Origin: Dryococelus australis
Taxonomy: Eukaryota > Arthropoda > Insecta > Phasmatodea > Phasmatidae
Assembly (NCBI GenBank): GCA_029891345.1
Contig: CM057009.1
Location: forward strand, 291,720,966-291,784,965
Direction: 5' to 3'
DNA: 64,000 nucleotides
Each line of letters starts with the position of its first letter. Position 1 is the stretch's first letter. This document shows positions 1 through 10,279 of this stretch, piece after piece. A program made the translations under genes and the position numbers. The notes below the pieces were generated by a model. The model had not been told where the DNA came from, searched no databases, and saw nothing but the letters and a program-made list of their open reading frames with translations.

Positions 1-295
1 TTATACATTAACGTCGAATAAAAAGTGTCAGGTAACCATTTGTGATAACTTAAATAATTTATGTCACACTCTGTTTTTTGTAATGCATCAAAGTGTAAAA
101 GAAAGTAGATTTGTAGAATATTTAGTTTTAAAAAAAAATTTCAGTTTCACCTGACCGACGCATGAATAAAGTAATTAGGTAGACGGCAACGTTAAATTTA
201 CATAAGGCGCAAGAATACACAACGTGCACACAAGTAGGCCTAGATCATACGCAGGGATTTTAAAAGAGCTCAGTTTACCGTGAACAGCCTATAGT
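1..295. mobile_element. GTATAGGC-family MITE, cut by the window edge
   Basis: Ends at CAGTTTACCGTGAACAGCCT ATAG (about 275-294), the standard right end of this family. It shares GGTAACCATTTGTGATAACT (33-52) and CTGACCGACGCATGA with the copies at 7184-7619 and 35590-36014. The left end lies outside the window. Confidence 0.7.
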
Positions 296-326
296 AGTAT
301 GTAAGTAATATTGTATTTTGGCAGAG

Positions 327-880
327 GGTTGACATGACTTTTATTAACTGTTGCCTGAGACAGGTCTTAAATCGTATGCAAGAAACTTCCTATATAATGA
401 CGATGGGTTGACATTGCTTTTATTGTAGTCCTATGGCAAGTCCATAATGGAATGTAAGAAATGTCCCGTATATTGACACTGGGTTAGCATGGATTTTACT
501 GAGGCCTGAGCAGGTCCTTAATAGTTTTCAAGAAACATCTTTGTATGTTGACACTTGGTTGACTTCGGGGCCACGGTGGCTGAGTGGTCACTCCGTATTT
601 TCGCATTTGGGAATCGTGCCGGACGATGCCGTTGGTCGGCGGGGTTTTCTCGGGGATCTCCCATTTCCCCCACCCCTTCATTACGGCGCTGCTCCATACT
701 CACCTCGATCACCCTAATCGGCTCTGAAGACCTCGATGCTAAGAGCCGCCCAAATCTCTTCACTCACTTAGTTGACGTGGCTTCACTGAAGCTTGAGACA
801 GGCCTTTAAAAGTTTTCAAGAAACATTCTGTATGTCGACACGTGGTTGACAGGGATTTCACTGCGGCGCGTGACAAGCGT
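327..880. repeat. Minisatellite of 75-79 bp units, interrupted by a SINE
   Basis: Diverged units start at 327, 406, 482, 557 and 844, each with GGTTGAC or GGTTAGC. Shared landmarks are a 'GGTCC/GTCTTAA' block, 'CAAGAAAC' and 'GTATGTTGACAC'. The fourth unit is split at about 566-770 by a SINE; the last copy is partial. Confidence 0.6.
567..768 (+). mobile_element. tRNA-derived SINE (family 1)
   Basis: Starts GGGGCCACGGTGGCTGAGTG (pol III A-box like) and continues with the family body GGGAATCGTGCCGGACGATG, TCTCGGGGATCTCCC and the 3' end AAGAGCCGCCCAAATCTCTT. The B-box half of the tRNA head is deleted. GTTGAC(T/G)T lies on both sides and may be the target duplication. Confidence 0.7.
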
Positions 881-1345
881 TTTTTCGGATACCCCAAATC
901 GTCGCGCAGTTCTTAGGTGGCTGTGAGACGTGCAACTCTACCCGTTTTGGGCGGTCGTTTAATTACAAGGCTTTGCCGAACTTGGCAGCGCACACACACG
1001 CACTTTACCGAGGTGCGCACTCAAACAGCTCGCGCGTTTGAGTTATCGCCGAGCATCTTTGAAGTGAGGCCGCAGAATTTCAAGCCCGTCTCCTTACCGA
1101 GAATTAGAGTTCGTCGTGTGGGCGGGCGCGCGCGCGCTGCCGCCTTGTAACTGTCAGAAGTTTTGTCCTCCTGCCCTGGGGGGATAATTTGTTCTCCGAA
1201 GGGCAACTTGACCGCAAAGTACGGGCGCGCAACTTCTTCCGGGCAGGCAAAGACGACCAGCAGCGAGTTGCTTGCCAAAGAGGGGAAGCGGGGTAGAGTG
1301 CGCATGCGAGGTGCACAGCAGCCCCTCTCTTTGAGTTCCAGCATT
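880..1345. other. CpG-rich unassigned segment
   Basis: Markedly richer in G, C and CpG than its flanks (for example GGGCGGGCGCGCGCGCGCTG near 1120-1140). Open frames here on both strands lack recognisable domains. It could be a promoter-proximal or old LTR sequence; nothing in it decides. Confidence 0.3.
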
Positions 1346-1513
1346 GACAATTGCCCCATCAAATTCAAGTGGATATGATTTGAAGTCAGAGAACCTTTTA
1401 TGTACGCAAGTGCTTCTGAAATGTTTTTTTTTTTTTACGCTTACTGTGACCTACAGTAGATTTACTGCTGCTAGTATATTCAGGTTCTGCGAAGTATTTG
1501 ATTTATGCAAAAA

Positions 1514-1697
1514 TTGTACTTGTAAAAGGCTTTTTAACGTCCCCCGGTTTTACGCTGGAAAGCTTAGCAGGGGACGGCTTACAGACTAACACATAACCTG
1601 ACTTAAATTAACACCCATGCCTTACATGGGATTCGAACCCAGAGCCGCCCGCACCCAGATCCGTGGCACACCAACCGACTGCGCCACGGGAGTTCGG
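1514..1697 (-). mobile_element. tRNA-derived SINE (family 2) with perfect 14-bp TSD
   Basis: On the minus strand the head reads CTCCCGTGGCGCAGTCGGTT (A box) and GGGTTCGAATCCCATG (B box), followed by a non-tRNA body ending CCTTTTACAAGTACAA. GATTTATGCAAAAA occurs exactly at 1500-1513 and 1698-1711, an intact target-site duplication. The head is not foldable as a functional tRNA: the acceptor ends do not pair. Confidence 0.85.
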
Positions 1698-1711
1698 GAT
1701 TTATGCAAAAA

Positions 1712-3385
1712 GGCTCGTCTGTTGGAACGTCAGACGTAAACAAAGAACTGCATCACCAATGACCATCTGACGTGCACAGATGTATTGGCGATGGATGAAT
1801 CAATAACGTGCGTAGAAGGCGAACAAATGTTACTTATGTTTTAGTCTGTCAAACTCTGAAATCCTAATCAGGCGGTGTCCAATAGTCATTTGTTTACTCG
1901 TTTATAATTGCTCCTTTCTTAGAGACGGAAAATGTTGCAAAAATGTCGTTCGTTTACTACCTAGCCCGACTTAATCCTGAAAATGTCTTACGTGGTGTTT
2001 ACGAAAACCATTCCTAAACCATTACGAAATACATTCGCGAAACTGATTTAAAAAAAGGACAATTTTATATTACGGGCAGTTTCGTTTACTCAGCAACAAA
2101 CTTGTCGAGAGTTTCGCTGAAATTTCCTTTAATTTACACTGCGTTCCATAAATCTAAAATATTTTTATAGTGGTTTACAGAATATTATTAATAAAAAAAA
2201 CACCTTACTGTTGTTACGGGGGAAAAAGAAGTATAAATGTATTTTTTCTGGGGAGGAATTGGATCACAAATTACAAAATCAGCACGAAACCATACATATC
2301 GCAGATCTTTGCATACACAATACAGTATGTCTTTAATATCGGAGGTTTATTTTTAGTGTCCTCTGTCACATAATTATTGCCATCTGTCACAGTTGGTTTG
2401 TATTAGGTCCACTCTCTGATACTTGAGGGTGCATGTATAAAATATATGGATGGTAGTTTAAGAGTTATTTAAGTGTTATGAATTGTAGCTTCGGTATTGC
2501 TCTTTCCCAATACCCGAATATGTACGAAATAGGGAGAAGACCCGTATCTTATAAGTCAAACAACACATGGACCAATTACAAAGGTAACATGAACGTACAA
2601 GTGTGTGAATTCCAACTTGTCTAGAAATGAACCCGCGAAACTCTCGTGTCTCTAGCCATGTCTTACATCCTCCTTGCAAATTATAAAAGTTAACCTACAC
2701 ATTCTTTGCGCATTACCTCAAATAGTGATAAATACTTTGGTGATTATGTTGTATACATTATTTTTTATTCTTAATTTTCGTTACATTTGTATGATCAAAT
2801 GTCATCAGAAGTAAACATGAAGGGTTTATTTCCATTTTAGTTTAACAGTTTCCGCGTACACTTCAAAGGAAAATACAAGCACGCTGAATAAGAAAGTGGT
2901 ACGAGAGATACGATTCTGCACCGGAGGAATTTAAGACGGCAAGAATGAAATATTACATAAGATGATTTTGTTCCGAACTGAAGGAGGGAGGAAATAATAT
3001 AAGACGTTTAGAATTAACTTAAATGGAAATCGTTTTAAAGGAGAGGCGTTATTTAAATGGCAACAGGAAGCGAAACCAGGTATTAAAGAGAAAGTTGGGA
3101 GAAAAAATCTAAATCTGTAATAAGAAATGTTGGTTACCTTAATACAAATTTTCACCTTGTGCGAGTAACATGAGCACATTATTACACATCAAGTAAGTTA
3201 ATACTATGTTCATATCAATTTTCATGCATGAGCACAAAATATCTTTTTAGGCTTCACAGTCATTGAAAATAATTATTTCACACTATCTTTGAGTATTAAA
3301 ATTTGCCCATTGATTAAACAGAAAAATTAAAATTTTAATCGGTTACCATCTCTTTCCAAAATATTGATAAATAGTACCATTGGTA
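1712..3385. other. No gene recognised
   Basis: AT-rich sequence with only short chance frames. No splice-bounded exon, RNA gene or repeat family recognised. Confidence 0.6.
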
Positions 3386-4098
3386 CACTGTTAAAATTTT
3401 CCGTATATTTACGGAATGTTTCACGGAAATGTACAGTGTACATACGGAAAGGCAATCCGTAATGACGTACAACGGAGTTAAGTCCGTAAAAAAAATACGG
3501 AAAGTCTCCGTATTCCCTTTGGCTTCGCGTTACGGGGACGAACAATGCCGATTATACTAGAAGTTTTCTTCGCCACTGTAACAAGAAAATGATCGTTTCT
3601 GCGGCAGTTAAGGTTAACCACGCTACTATGACCTATTCTTTCAAACATTACAAAATAGCATGAGGCGTCTGTAATATTTGGCAACACTAAAAATACACCA
3701 AATTTAATAGAAACTGAACTTTCCTTTTGTCCTTTGAATATAAATATTAAAGTTATACCATAACTATTAAGTGAGAGTTGTGGACTAGTGGCTTTTTGAC
3801 TCGGGTTGAAACTTCGCTTAAGTACAAAATATTTTAACTTTTTTAATATAATTATTTTTATAAACGGTAGGACACCCACATAACGAAAATTAAAGACATT
3901 CTCATTATCTCTTTTTATTTTAAATGGAAAGTACAGAAAACTAACTTGGTAATTAACGGAGAGGTTCCGTGAAATTTACGGAAAGTCCGTTTCTGAAAAT
4001 CGATGTGTCCGTAATTTTACGGAGAGTTAACGGACACTTCTGGGAAAATTTTTAGCAGCACTTTTCCGTAAAATGAAGGAATATTTTTTCTAACAGTG
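3386..4098. mobile_element. CACTGTTA-type TIR element
   Basis: Begins CACTGTTAAAATTTTCCGTA and ends with the inverse, TTCCGTAAAATG...TAACAGTG. Both ends are rich in TTTACGGA/TCCGTA repeats. A diverged second copy lies at 9578-10279 and a fragment at 44776-44935. The 133-codon minus frame inside (3478-3879) is repeat sequence, not a gene. No clear target duplication. Confidence 0.65.
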
Positions 4099-5356
4099 TG
4101 GATTCCAAGCGATGAAGGGGAATGAATTCAAACACTGATAAATTTAACATAGTAGGCCTTTTCCTAAAGTCGTACAAAATTTTTACCACTAAAACCAAAT
4201 ACAGTGAAAAACGTGATATTCCACTGGGAAAAATTACATTTTACAAATATTTTGAAGTCAATATAATTTTCTTTTAAGATATTTATTTATCTACCTGTAA
4301 CCTAGATTGGCTATCACAGCCTATTTGTTATTCTAAATTTTGTAAATAAATAAAACTTTTATTCGCTCTTTATTTATGGCACGCTTGATTTTTTCGCTTA
4401 AAGCAAAATTTGTCACAAATAATTTATTAAATTCCCTCTCAATACAAGATTTGCATTCCTTCACGTATATTAATATAGACATGAAAATTAAAACATAGTA
4501 TCGAGAAATAGTAAATACGTTTTTCTAAATCTCAACAAAATTATTAGAGTAGGACCCAGATAGTCTGCTCCCGAGCGCTACATCAAAGAAACCTCAACCT
4601 AAATTGGCTACTGATGAAACAGGAATGAATTTTAAATATATACGATTATAATACTGGACAACACGCGTAGCAGATAACCATATAAAAACCTTTGCTGGCT
4701 AAGTCATGTTCCGTGTCCCATGTCTTCAAAGAATGATGTTGCCCTAATGTTACGGCAAACTGCAAACCACCCATTTAAATTCCGGCGGCGTGACATCACG
4801 TCAGCAGCACTCAGAGGTGTTAAGGCAGCGGGGTGGAGCGTACTGGTTGCTGGACTCGGAAATATTTATTTTCTGTGTGTGTATCGATATCAGGAAAATA
4901 ATTGTACACAACACCTCGACAACACGTAATGAAATAACAACACCAACAAAAACATAACATCAATATTAACAACACAACACTGACACCAATGCAACACAGA
5001 CACAACATAGCATTGGCACCTCAAACGAACAACGCCAGCCCTTTATCTCCGCTTAGGGAAGACATTAGGGTAGGATGAGAGTTGCAAGGGAAGAGAAACA
5101 GGCAACGATTTTTACATTTGACTTTTTGTATTAATAAAAGTTGTTTTTACTTTTATAATATAACAAAATTTATCTTTTCGACTTCTGTGATTTTCAATAT
5201 GATAACTATAAATTTTATGCCTCGACAAGTTTTATATTTCGACAAAATTTTTTATATATTTTCATATCTGTGACCAATAATTGCCTTCAGCCGCGGACTG
5301 GTGACATTTTTAACCTGCTCTGTTCTGTTCTGTGTGTATGCACGGTGTATTTGGGA
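4099..5356. other. No gene recognised; A/C-rich tract at 4900-5010
   Basis: Mostly AT-rich. A strand-biased run made almost only of A and C (for example ACAACACCAACAAAAACATA) lies at 4932-4978, with related composition out to about 5010. The upstream 4710-4860 piece is more GC-rich but has no recognisable coding signature. Confidence 0.4.
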
Positions 5357-5684
5357 GTACAGGCTGTCCGCAGTAAACTGAGCACTTTAGAAAGCCCAGC
5401 TTATGATGAACTTGTATGCGCATTGTGAATATTTCCACCGTATGAAAAATTTACATTGTCATCAAACTGATCACATTATTCATGCGTCAGTCATGTGAAA
5501 CTGAAAATAGTTATAAATTTTAATATTTTATAAATCTGCTAATTTTAACACTTTGATGAATTTTAAAAAAAATTGCAAAAGAAATGTTTTCAGTATTCAC
5601 ATACTTTTCATCCAACACTTTTAATTGAACGTTAAGATATGATGGACGCAACACGCTCAGTGCGCCAGTTAAAATATACCCACG

Positions 5685-6217
5685 AGCAACCAAATCGACT
5701 CTCCCATAACGCTCGCATACAGACATTTTTCCTACAAAAAGGACATATAGATTCATGAAAAACATATGTCGGTTTATAGCCCGACACTTCAGTTTTACGT
5801 TGACACCGTTCACCTATAACTCACTTAAGTAGCTATTTTTTGCAAAAACACCATTTACGTCAAAGTGTTGGACAATTGAGAATTTAGGTAAAGGAATTAT
5901 GGTCACGTATTGTTCAAATGAAACACACAATTGCACAATAACAAAGACAATTTATTGAAACAATGCTGATGGCAGCCTGTAATCGATTTTTATTGACCTA
6001 ATCAACGTTCTTACGTGGTCTTGAGGAATTCCGTCCCACTCCTCTAACAACGCCGTTATGAGCTCGTCGATAGTCGAAGGAACTGGAATTCTGGCCCGGA
6101 CCCTTCGTTTAAGTTCATCCCATACATGTTCGATCGGACTCGTGTCTGGACTGAGTGCTGGCCAGTCCATCGTCCGTATCGGTATGCACACTTAGTGGGT
6201 GAGTCGATTTGGTTGCT
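5685..6217 (-). mobile_element. Internally deleted Tc1/mariner-like element
   Basis: Bounded by inverted repeats that begin AGCAACCAAATCGACTC, 17 bp perfect and about 28 of 37 bp overall (5685 onward and 6217 backward). The interior keeps only the C-terminal part of a transposase on the minus strand. No TA duplication is clear at the flanks, so the exact ends may be a few bases off. It sits inside an older MITE. Confidence 0.6.
5952..6191 (-). pseudogene. Tc1-like transposase C-terminal remnant
   Basis: A 79-residue minus-strand frame carries the signature around the third catalytic acid of Tc1 transposases: DWPALSPDTSPIEHVWDELK, in which the Glu of PIEH is the final metal ligand of the DDE triad. 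It then runs to a stop after YRLPSALFQ. Full Tc1 transposases are about 340 residues; the N-terminal DNA-binding domain and the first two Asp residues are missing. The start Met is simply where the frame opens after the internal deletion, not a natural start. It cannot be active. Confidence 0.85.
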
Positions 6218-6310
6218 GGCGAGTTTGTTTTCAAAAGTGCCCACTTGATCACAAACAGCTTTCAGCATTGTGTTGTGAAATATTGGTGAACGGTCTGCGC
6301 TGTGTTCCAG

Positions 6311-6498
6311 TCCCCGCCGGGCGGCCGATCATCATGTCTGCGCACAACACCAGCATCTCCACCATCTACATGAGCTGGGAGCCGCCGGAAAGCGACAGTA
6401 TCCACGGCGAGTTCTTGGGCTACCGCATCGAGTACGGTCTGCGCGACCACGCGCCGGGCGCCTTCAAGGAGATCTACATCCGGGACATCAACGCCGAC
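6311..6498 (+). CDS. FN3-domain exon of a cell-adhesion receptor (Sidekick-like candidate)
   Basis: The one convincing host exon. It reads open for 62 codons and encodes most of a fibronectin type III domain: a conserved Trp in MSWEPP, a GEFLGYRIEY strand with the usual Tyr, and a final IYIRDI strand. An AG acceptor at 6309-6310 (TTCCAG) and a strong donor GT at 6499 (GAC/GTGAGT) bound it; the exon enters after one base of a codon and ends on a whole codon. GC content is far higher than the flanks. FN3 domains build extracellular stalks of adhesion and guidance receptors; the GEFLGY wording recalls Sidekick proteins, but one domain cannot prove the family. The open frame 6199-6852 runs into both introns, so its outer parts are not protein. 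Neighbouring exons are not seen in this window. Confidence 0.8.
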
Positions 6499-6642
6499 GT
6501 GAGTTCCCTTCACTTTGCTCTCTGTGCTCTCGCTGACCATGGAACTGCCTGGCCACCCTCGCCTACCAACCCTGTGCTTGCACCCGCCACCCAACAGGAT
6601 AACACTGAAGTAGCGCCTCTGGGTGACGGTGTATGCAAGTAT

Positions 6643-6655
6643 CCCCCCCCCCCCC
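6643..6655. repeat. Poly-C run (13)
   Basis: Thirteen C in the intron after the FN3 exon. Similar runs occur at 37793-37803, 46830-46840, 50114-50124, 55786-55802 and 56111-56123. Confidence 0.95.
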
Positions 6656-6698
6656 AAATCACTCCACTACCACTCTGTCCGGCAGCATGGGTCATTTG

Positions 6699-6851
6699 TA
6701 GAGACCTGGAAAGTTCGCGAGTCCAACGACCTACAATCTTATGTAGTAAAAATATGCCGATATCAACTGCACATTGGTTGTCTGCTGTCTCTGTAGAAGG
6801 TGACAATTGGACACCGTTCTCCAGGAGGTCCGCGAATTCTTCAGGTCTCTA
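6699..6851. mobile_element. hAT-type MITE, copy 1
   Basis: A 153-bp element starting TAGAGACCTGGAAAGTTCGC and ending with the imperfect inverse GCGAATTCTTCAGGTCTCTA. It is flanked by GTCATTTG (6691-6698) and GTAATTTG (6852-6859), an 8-bp duplication with one mismatch. TAGAG ends plus 8-bp TSD are the hAT pattern. It lies in the intron just downstream of the FN3 exon. Confidence 0.75.
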
Positions 6852-7183
6852 GTAATTTGTGATTTATCCTTGAACGAAATGGACATGTAAAATTTTGAAC
6901 AGCGTGTTATACAATTAGTGAAGGACTACCCGTTCCTTTATTACCCAAGCCACCAATTCTACTACGATAACATGAGTAACTGCTTGGCTGGAGATAGAGT
7001 TTTGGAGAGGCCATCAATCTCCAACATTTATAATGAAGAGATATTACATAATATTTATTATTATTAAGGTAATTGTAAGTTGAGAGTGATGAATGCCCCG
7101 TGTGTTATCTGGGTGTTCACTTTTTAATTAATGATTTAGATGTATGATTTTAACACGTGTCGTTGGCCCTCTGATGTATGTGT

Positions 7184-7619
7184 GTATATAGTTAATCATG
7201 ATAAAGTGAGCACTTTTGAAGTAAACCTTAGAAAAAGTCACTACCCCTGCCTGCATATATTTCAACGGGCGCACCGAGTGGCATGTGTCCAGTAAAATTG
7301 GTAACGATGGAGAGCTAAGTAGTTCAATATATTAACAACGAACAAAAAGTGTTAGGTAACCATTTGTGATAGCTTAAATTATTTCTCTCGTTTTCTGTTT
7401 TTTTTTTTTTTTTTAATTCGCCGAAATATAAAAATGAGCAGATTTGTACAATATTCAACTTTATAATAATTACACAGTTTCACTTGACCGACGCATGATT
7501 AAATGATGAGAACTATAGCAATGTAAATTTTATATAAGGTGGAAGTATACAAAACGAGTATACAAGTAGATCATAAGCAGGGCTTTCAAAAGTGCTCATT
7601 TTACCATGAACATCCTATA
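7184..7619. mobile_element. GTATAGGC-family MITE, long form
   Basis: Left end contains TCATGATAAAGTGAGCACTT and the right end GCTTTCAAAAGTGCTCATTT TACCATGAACATCC. The interior matches 1-295 and 35590-36014 (GTTAGGTAACCATTTGTGAT, TTCACTTGACCGACGCATGA). No transposase. Ends are too diverged to show a target duplication. Confidence 0.7.
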
Positions 7620-8990
7620 TTTCTTTTTAGTTGCATCCGTATCTATAGGGTGTGAGGAAGTACCTGCAGTCTAGTTTGCCCGCCTTCCAGCAACCTGTGT
7701 TGGGCGTGGTTAGTGCTTCGCAAGTCTTTCTGTCTCTCTTTCACTTCGGTAGGCGGTGCCAAGTCTGTTCTTAGGTCGGCGCAACTATAATATCGATCAT
7801 TTTTACCTACCTGTAGATCCACCATCATTCCGCGTAACAATCTTGCACCACGCTGTCTCGTAAAATATACAGAATGGTTCTTAATTAGACCGAAAAACTT
7901 TGGCATTTTTCCCCCGACGACAATAGGCCTAGCGCTATTCCGGAGGGCACTGCGTCCTCATGAAAATGTTTCGGTTGAATGATTCTATTTTCAATAAAAC
8001 AAAATCTACGTTAGATGGGACGATGCGGAATTGTATGCTGCGTTACAACAAAACATAATATTTTTTTTACTTTTGACATGTGGGGATAATTAAAAGCATA
8101 GACATATACATACAGTAATTAGTTACGAACACTTATATTATTGCAGAAACCGGGTGGGGCCCCCCGCTTTTACTATGACGGGGTTGCTGTAAGTATTAAA
8201 CAGTTGGATACCTGCATAACCTCAAACAATAACTAGGATACAGACTCGCAACGTACCACCTGCAATGAATTATGATAATTGTAAATAAACGTATTCAACA
8301 ATAGTACTTTCACGAAGGTGTACCGCCCAGAGGAACAGTGTCAGGCTATAAGCATATATATATATATGCTTTCAACATATCTTGTAGTCAGGAATCACCT
8401 TACAAAGATTTCAGTTCTGATGGAAAATTGCCCTAGAGGTTAGTTTCACAGATGTCAGTAGAGCTCTGCTCATAATACACGCCCGTATTGTCTGGTAAAA
8501 GTGTTTCCTTGACTGTTAAGTCACTTATTTGCCCAGTCAAATTGTCTATCTTATAATTTATTATCTAAAAAAATTAGTGTTTTATTTCATTTCTATGCTG
8601 TAGACACCTAATACAATGTGCTTAAAGTGTCTACAAAACTGAATACTTAAATTTAAGTAATAAAAAGTAATTTCACACATTGGGAGTTGGGAATTATGAT
8701 TGTACTCATCAAAACTGGTATCGACATCGCTGTATTCGGCAGCATCGGCAGTTGAGAATCGGTATCGTTGGTATCGGCAAAATGTGGTATTGGCCTATCC
8801 CTACGAGTGTCCGTAGATACCGTGAATGGACTATAGTATATTTTTAATAAGAGTTCTTTATAGTGGTGAATGTAGTTTTCATAACTTTATTATAAAAGTA
8901 ACATAAGTAAATTAAGTACATACGGGGATATTCAATAGTTTTATAAAAACGTTTTATTTTAAAAATACAGTAATAAAATTATTTTAAGTT
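7620..8990. other. No gene recognised; 22-bp palindrome at 8350-8371
   Basis: AT-rich. The perfect palindrome AAGCATATATATATATATGC TT sits at 8350-8371. No coding or RNA gene signal. Confidence 0.6.
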
Positions 8991-8999
8991 CATTACCTC

Positions 9000-9173
9000 A
9001 AATGGGGTGTTGGACACAAAAAATATAATACACTTATAATTGTACTAAACATTGTCCACCGTGTACGCATTATATGTGATGATATTTTCCTCGAATAAAA
9101 CCATTTTTACCCTTAATATATTTTTAATTTTTTGATGTCAAATTCTGTTTTGTTACAGCCATTATAAAAAATA
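9000..9173. repeat. Interspersed repeat also present at 48245-48450
   Basis: Blocks GTGTACGCATTATATGTGAT, ATTTTCCTCGAATAAAACCA and TTTTTTGATGTCAAATTCTG correspond to GTACGCATTGTATGTAGCTT, ATTTTCCTTGAAAATG and TAATTTGGTGTCAAATCAAA in the other copy. Family unknown. Confidence 0.5.
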
Positions 9174-9416
9174 CTATAGGCTGTTCATGGTAAAATAAGC
9201 ACTTTTGAAGCCCTAGCTTTTTTTTCCTTTCAGCCATTTTGTATCCTTTAACTACCGTTTTAAATAAATATTTGCAATGCAAGTAATTAACACAGTATGT
9301 ATATTCCACCGTACTCGGAAATTAACATCTAATGCAAAAATGAAATATATTTACTAACCATTATTCCAAATGAGAGGGCTTTCAAAAGTGCTCACTTTAC
9401 CGTGAATAGCCTATAC
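9174..9416. mobile_element. GTATAGGC-family MITE, short form
   Basis: About 243 bp. The left end TATAGGCTGTTCATGGTAAA and the right end CTCACTTTACCGTGAATAGC CTATAC are inverted copies over about 40 bp. No coding content. Confidence 0.8.
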
Positions 9417-9577
9417 CATTATTGTACATGCTGTCGCGGGTCCGACATGCTTGTGGTTACTTTTGCTGCTATTTGCTATCACATATTCTTGACAGTCAAT
9501 GACTTTCACTTTTTGAGATTTGCCTTTACTTTTCAAGGAGATCAACTTCTAAGAACAGACTATTCATGTAAATAACA

Positions 9578-10279
9578 CACTGTTACGAATTTCCGCATAT
9601 CCACGGACATTTTTACGGAAGTGTACAGAAGATATATGGAAACGCAATCCGTAATGACGGAAAACGGAGTTAAGTTCGTTAATACAAAATATGAAAAGAC
9701 TCCGTATTTCCTATAACTTCGGGTTTCAGGAACGAACAATGCCGAGTCCACAAGAAGCTTTCTACGCCACTGTGGCCATAAAACGATCGTTTCTGAGGCA
9801 GTTAGGTTATCCACGCAACTAAGACGTATTTTTTCAAACATTTCAAAGTAGCAGCAGGCGCATGTAACACTAAGCAACACTTGAAATACACTAACTTTAA
9901 TAGAAACTGAAAAAGTTGCAAATGTGAATGTCTTGGAAATACCGAAGTAATACCACAAACGTCATGTAAGATTTGTAGGCGAGTAGTTAAAGTCGTGGGC
10001 TTGAAACATTTGTACTCCGGTTCAAATCTTGTTCAAATATAAAATATGTTTAACTTTTTAAAATATTTTCTTTTGTATGCAGTAGAACACACACAAAACG
10101 AAAAATAACGACTTTTTCACTATAAATTTATGTTTTAAACAATAAGTACATGAAACTGTATAGAAAATTAGAGGAAAGTCCATTTTTGAAATTTTGCGTC
10201 CGTAATTTTAAGGAGAGGACACCTCTGGATAAATTTTAACCATCACTTTTCCGTAAACTTAATAAAAAAATTTACAATG
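9578..10279. mobile_element. CACTGTTA-type TIR element, diverged copy
   Basis: Parallels 3386-4098: CACTGTTACGAATTTCCGCA at the left, AACGGAGTTAAG, CGCCACTGTGGCCATAAAAC and CACTTTTCCGTAAACTTAAT near the right. The 132-codon minus frame inside is the counterpart of the frame in the first copy and has no protein-family signature. Confidence 0.6.

Larger units (their letters stand above)
5357..6265. mobile_element. Old GTATAGGC-family MITE carrying a nested Tc1-like derivative
   Basis: The left end GTACAGGCTGTCCGCAG (5357) and the right end around 6232-6265 (CAAAAGTGCCCACTTGATCA then AACAGCTTTCAG) match the inverted ends of the GTATAGGC MITE family. Internal blocks match too, for example GCGTCAGTCATGTGAAACTG near 5485 and GCGCCAGTTAAAATATA near 5662. 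The middle is replaced by a second element at 5685-6217. The right end lies about 45 bp from the acceptor of the FN3 exon. Confidence 0.6.

Noticed and set aside
3478..3879. 133-codon minus frame
   Set aside because: Part of the CACTGTTA element; the same region at 9560-9958 is open by shared ancestry and shows no protein signature.
6199..6852. 217-codon plus-strand frame as one gene
   Set aside because: Only 6311-6498 looks like protein; the rest extends through splice sites into MITE-derived and repetitive intron sequence.
9174..9416. TA target duplication (mariner type) for the GTATAGGC MITEs
   Set aside because: TA is part of the TIR; the copy at 62587 has a clear 9-bp duplication outside GTATAGGC.
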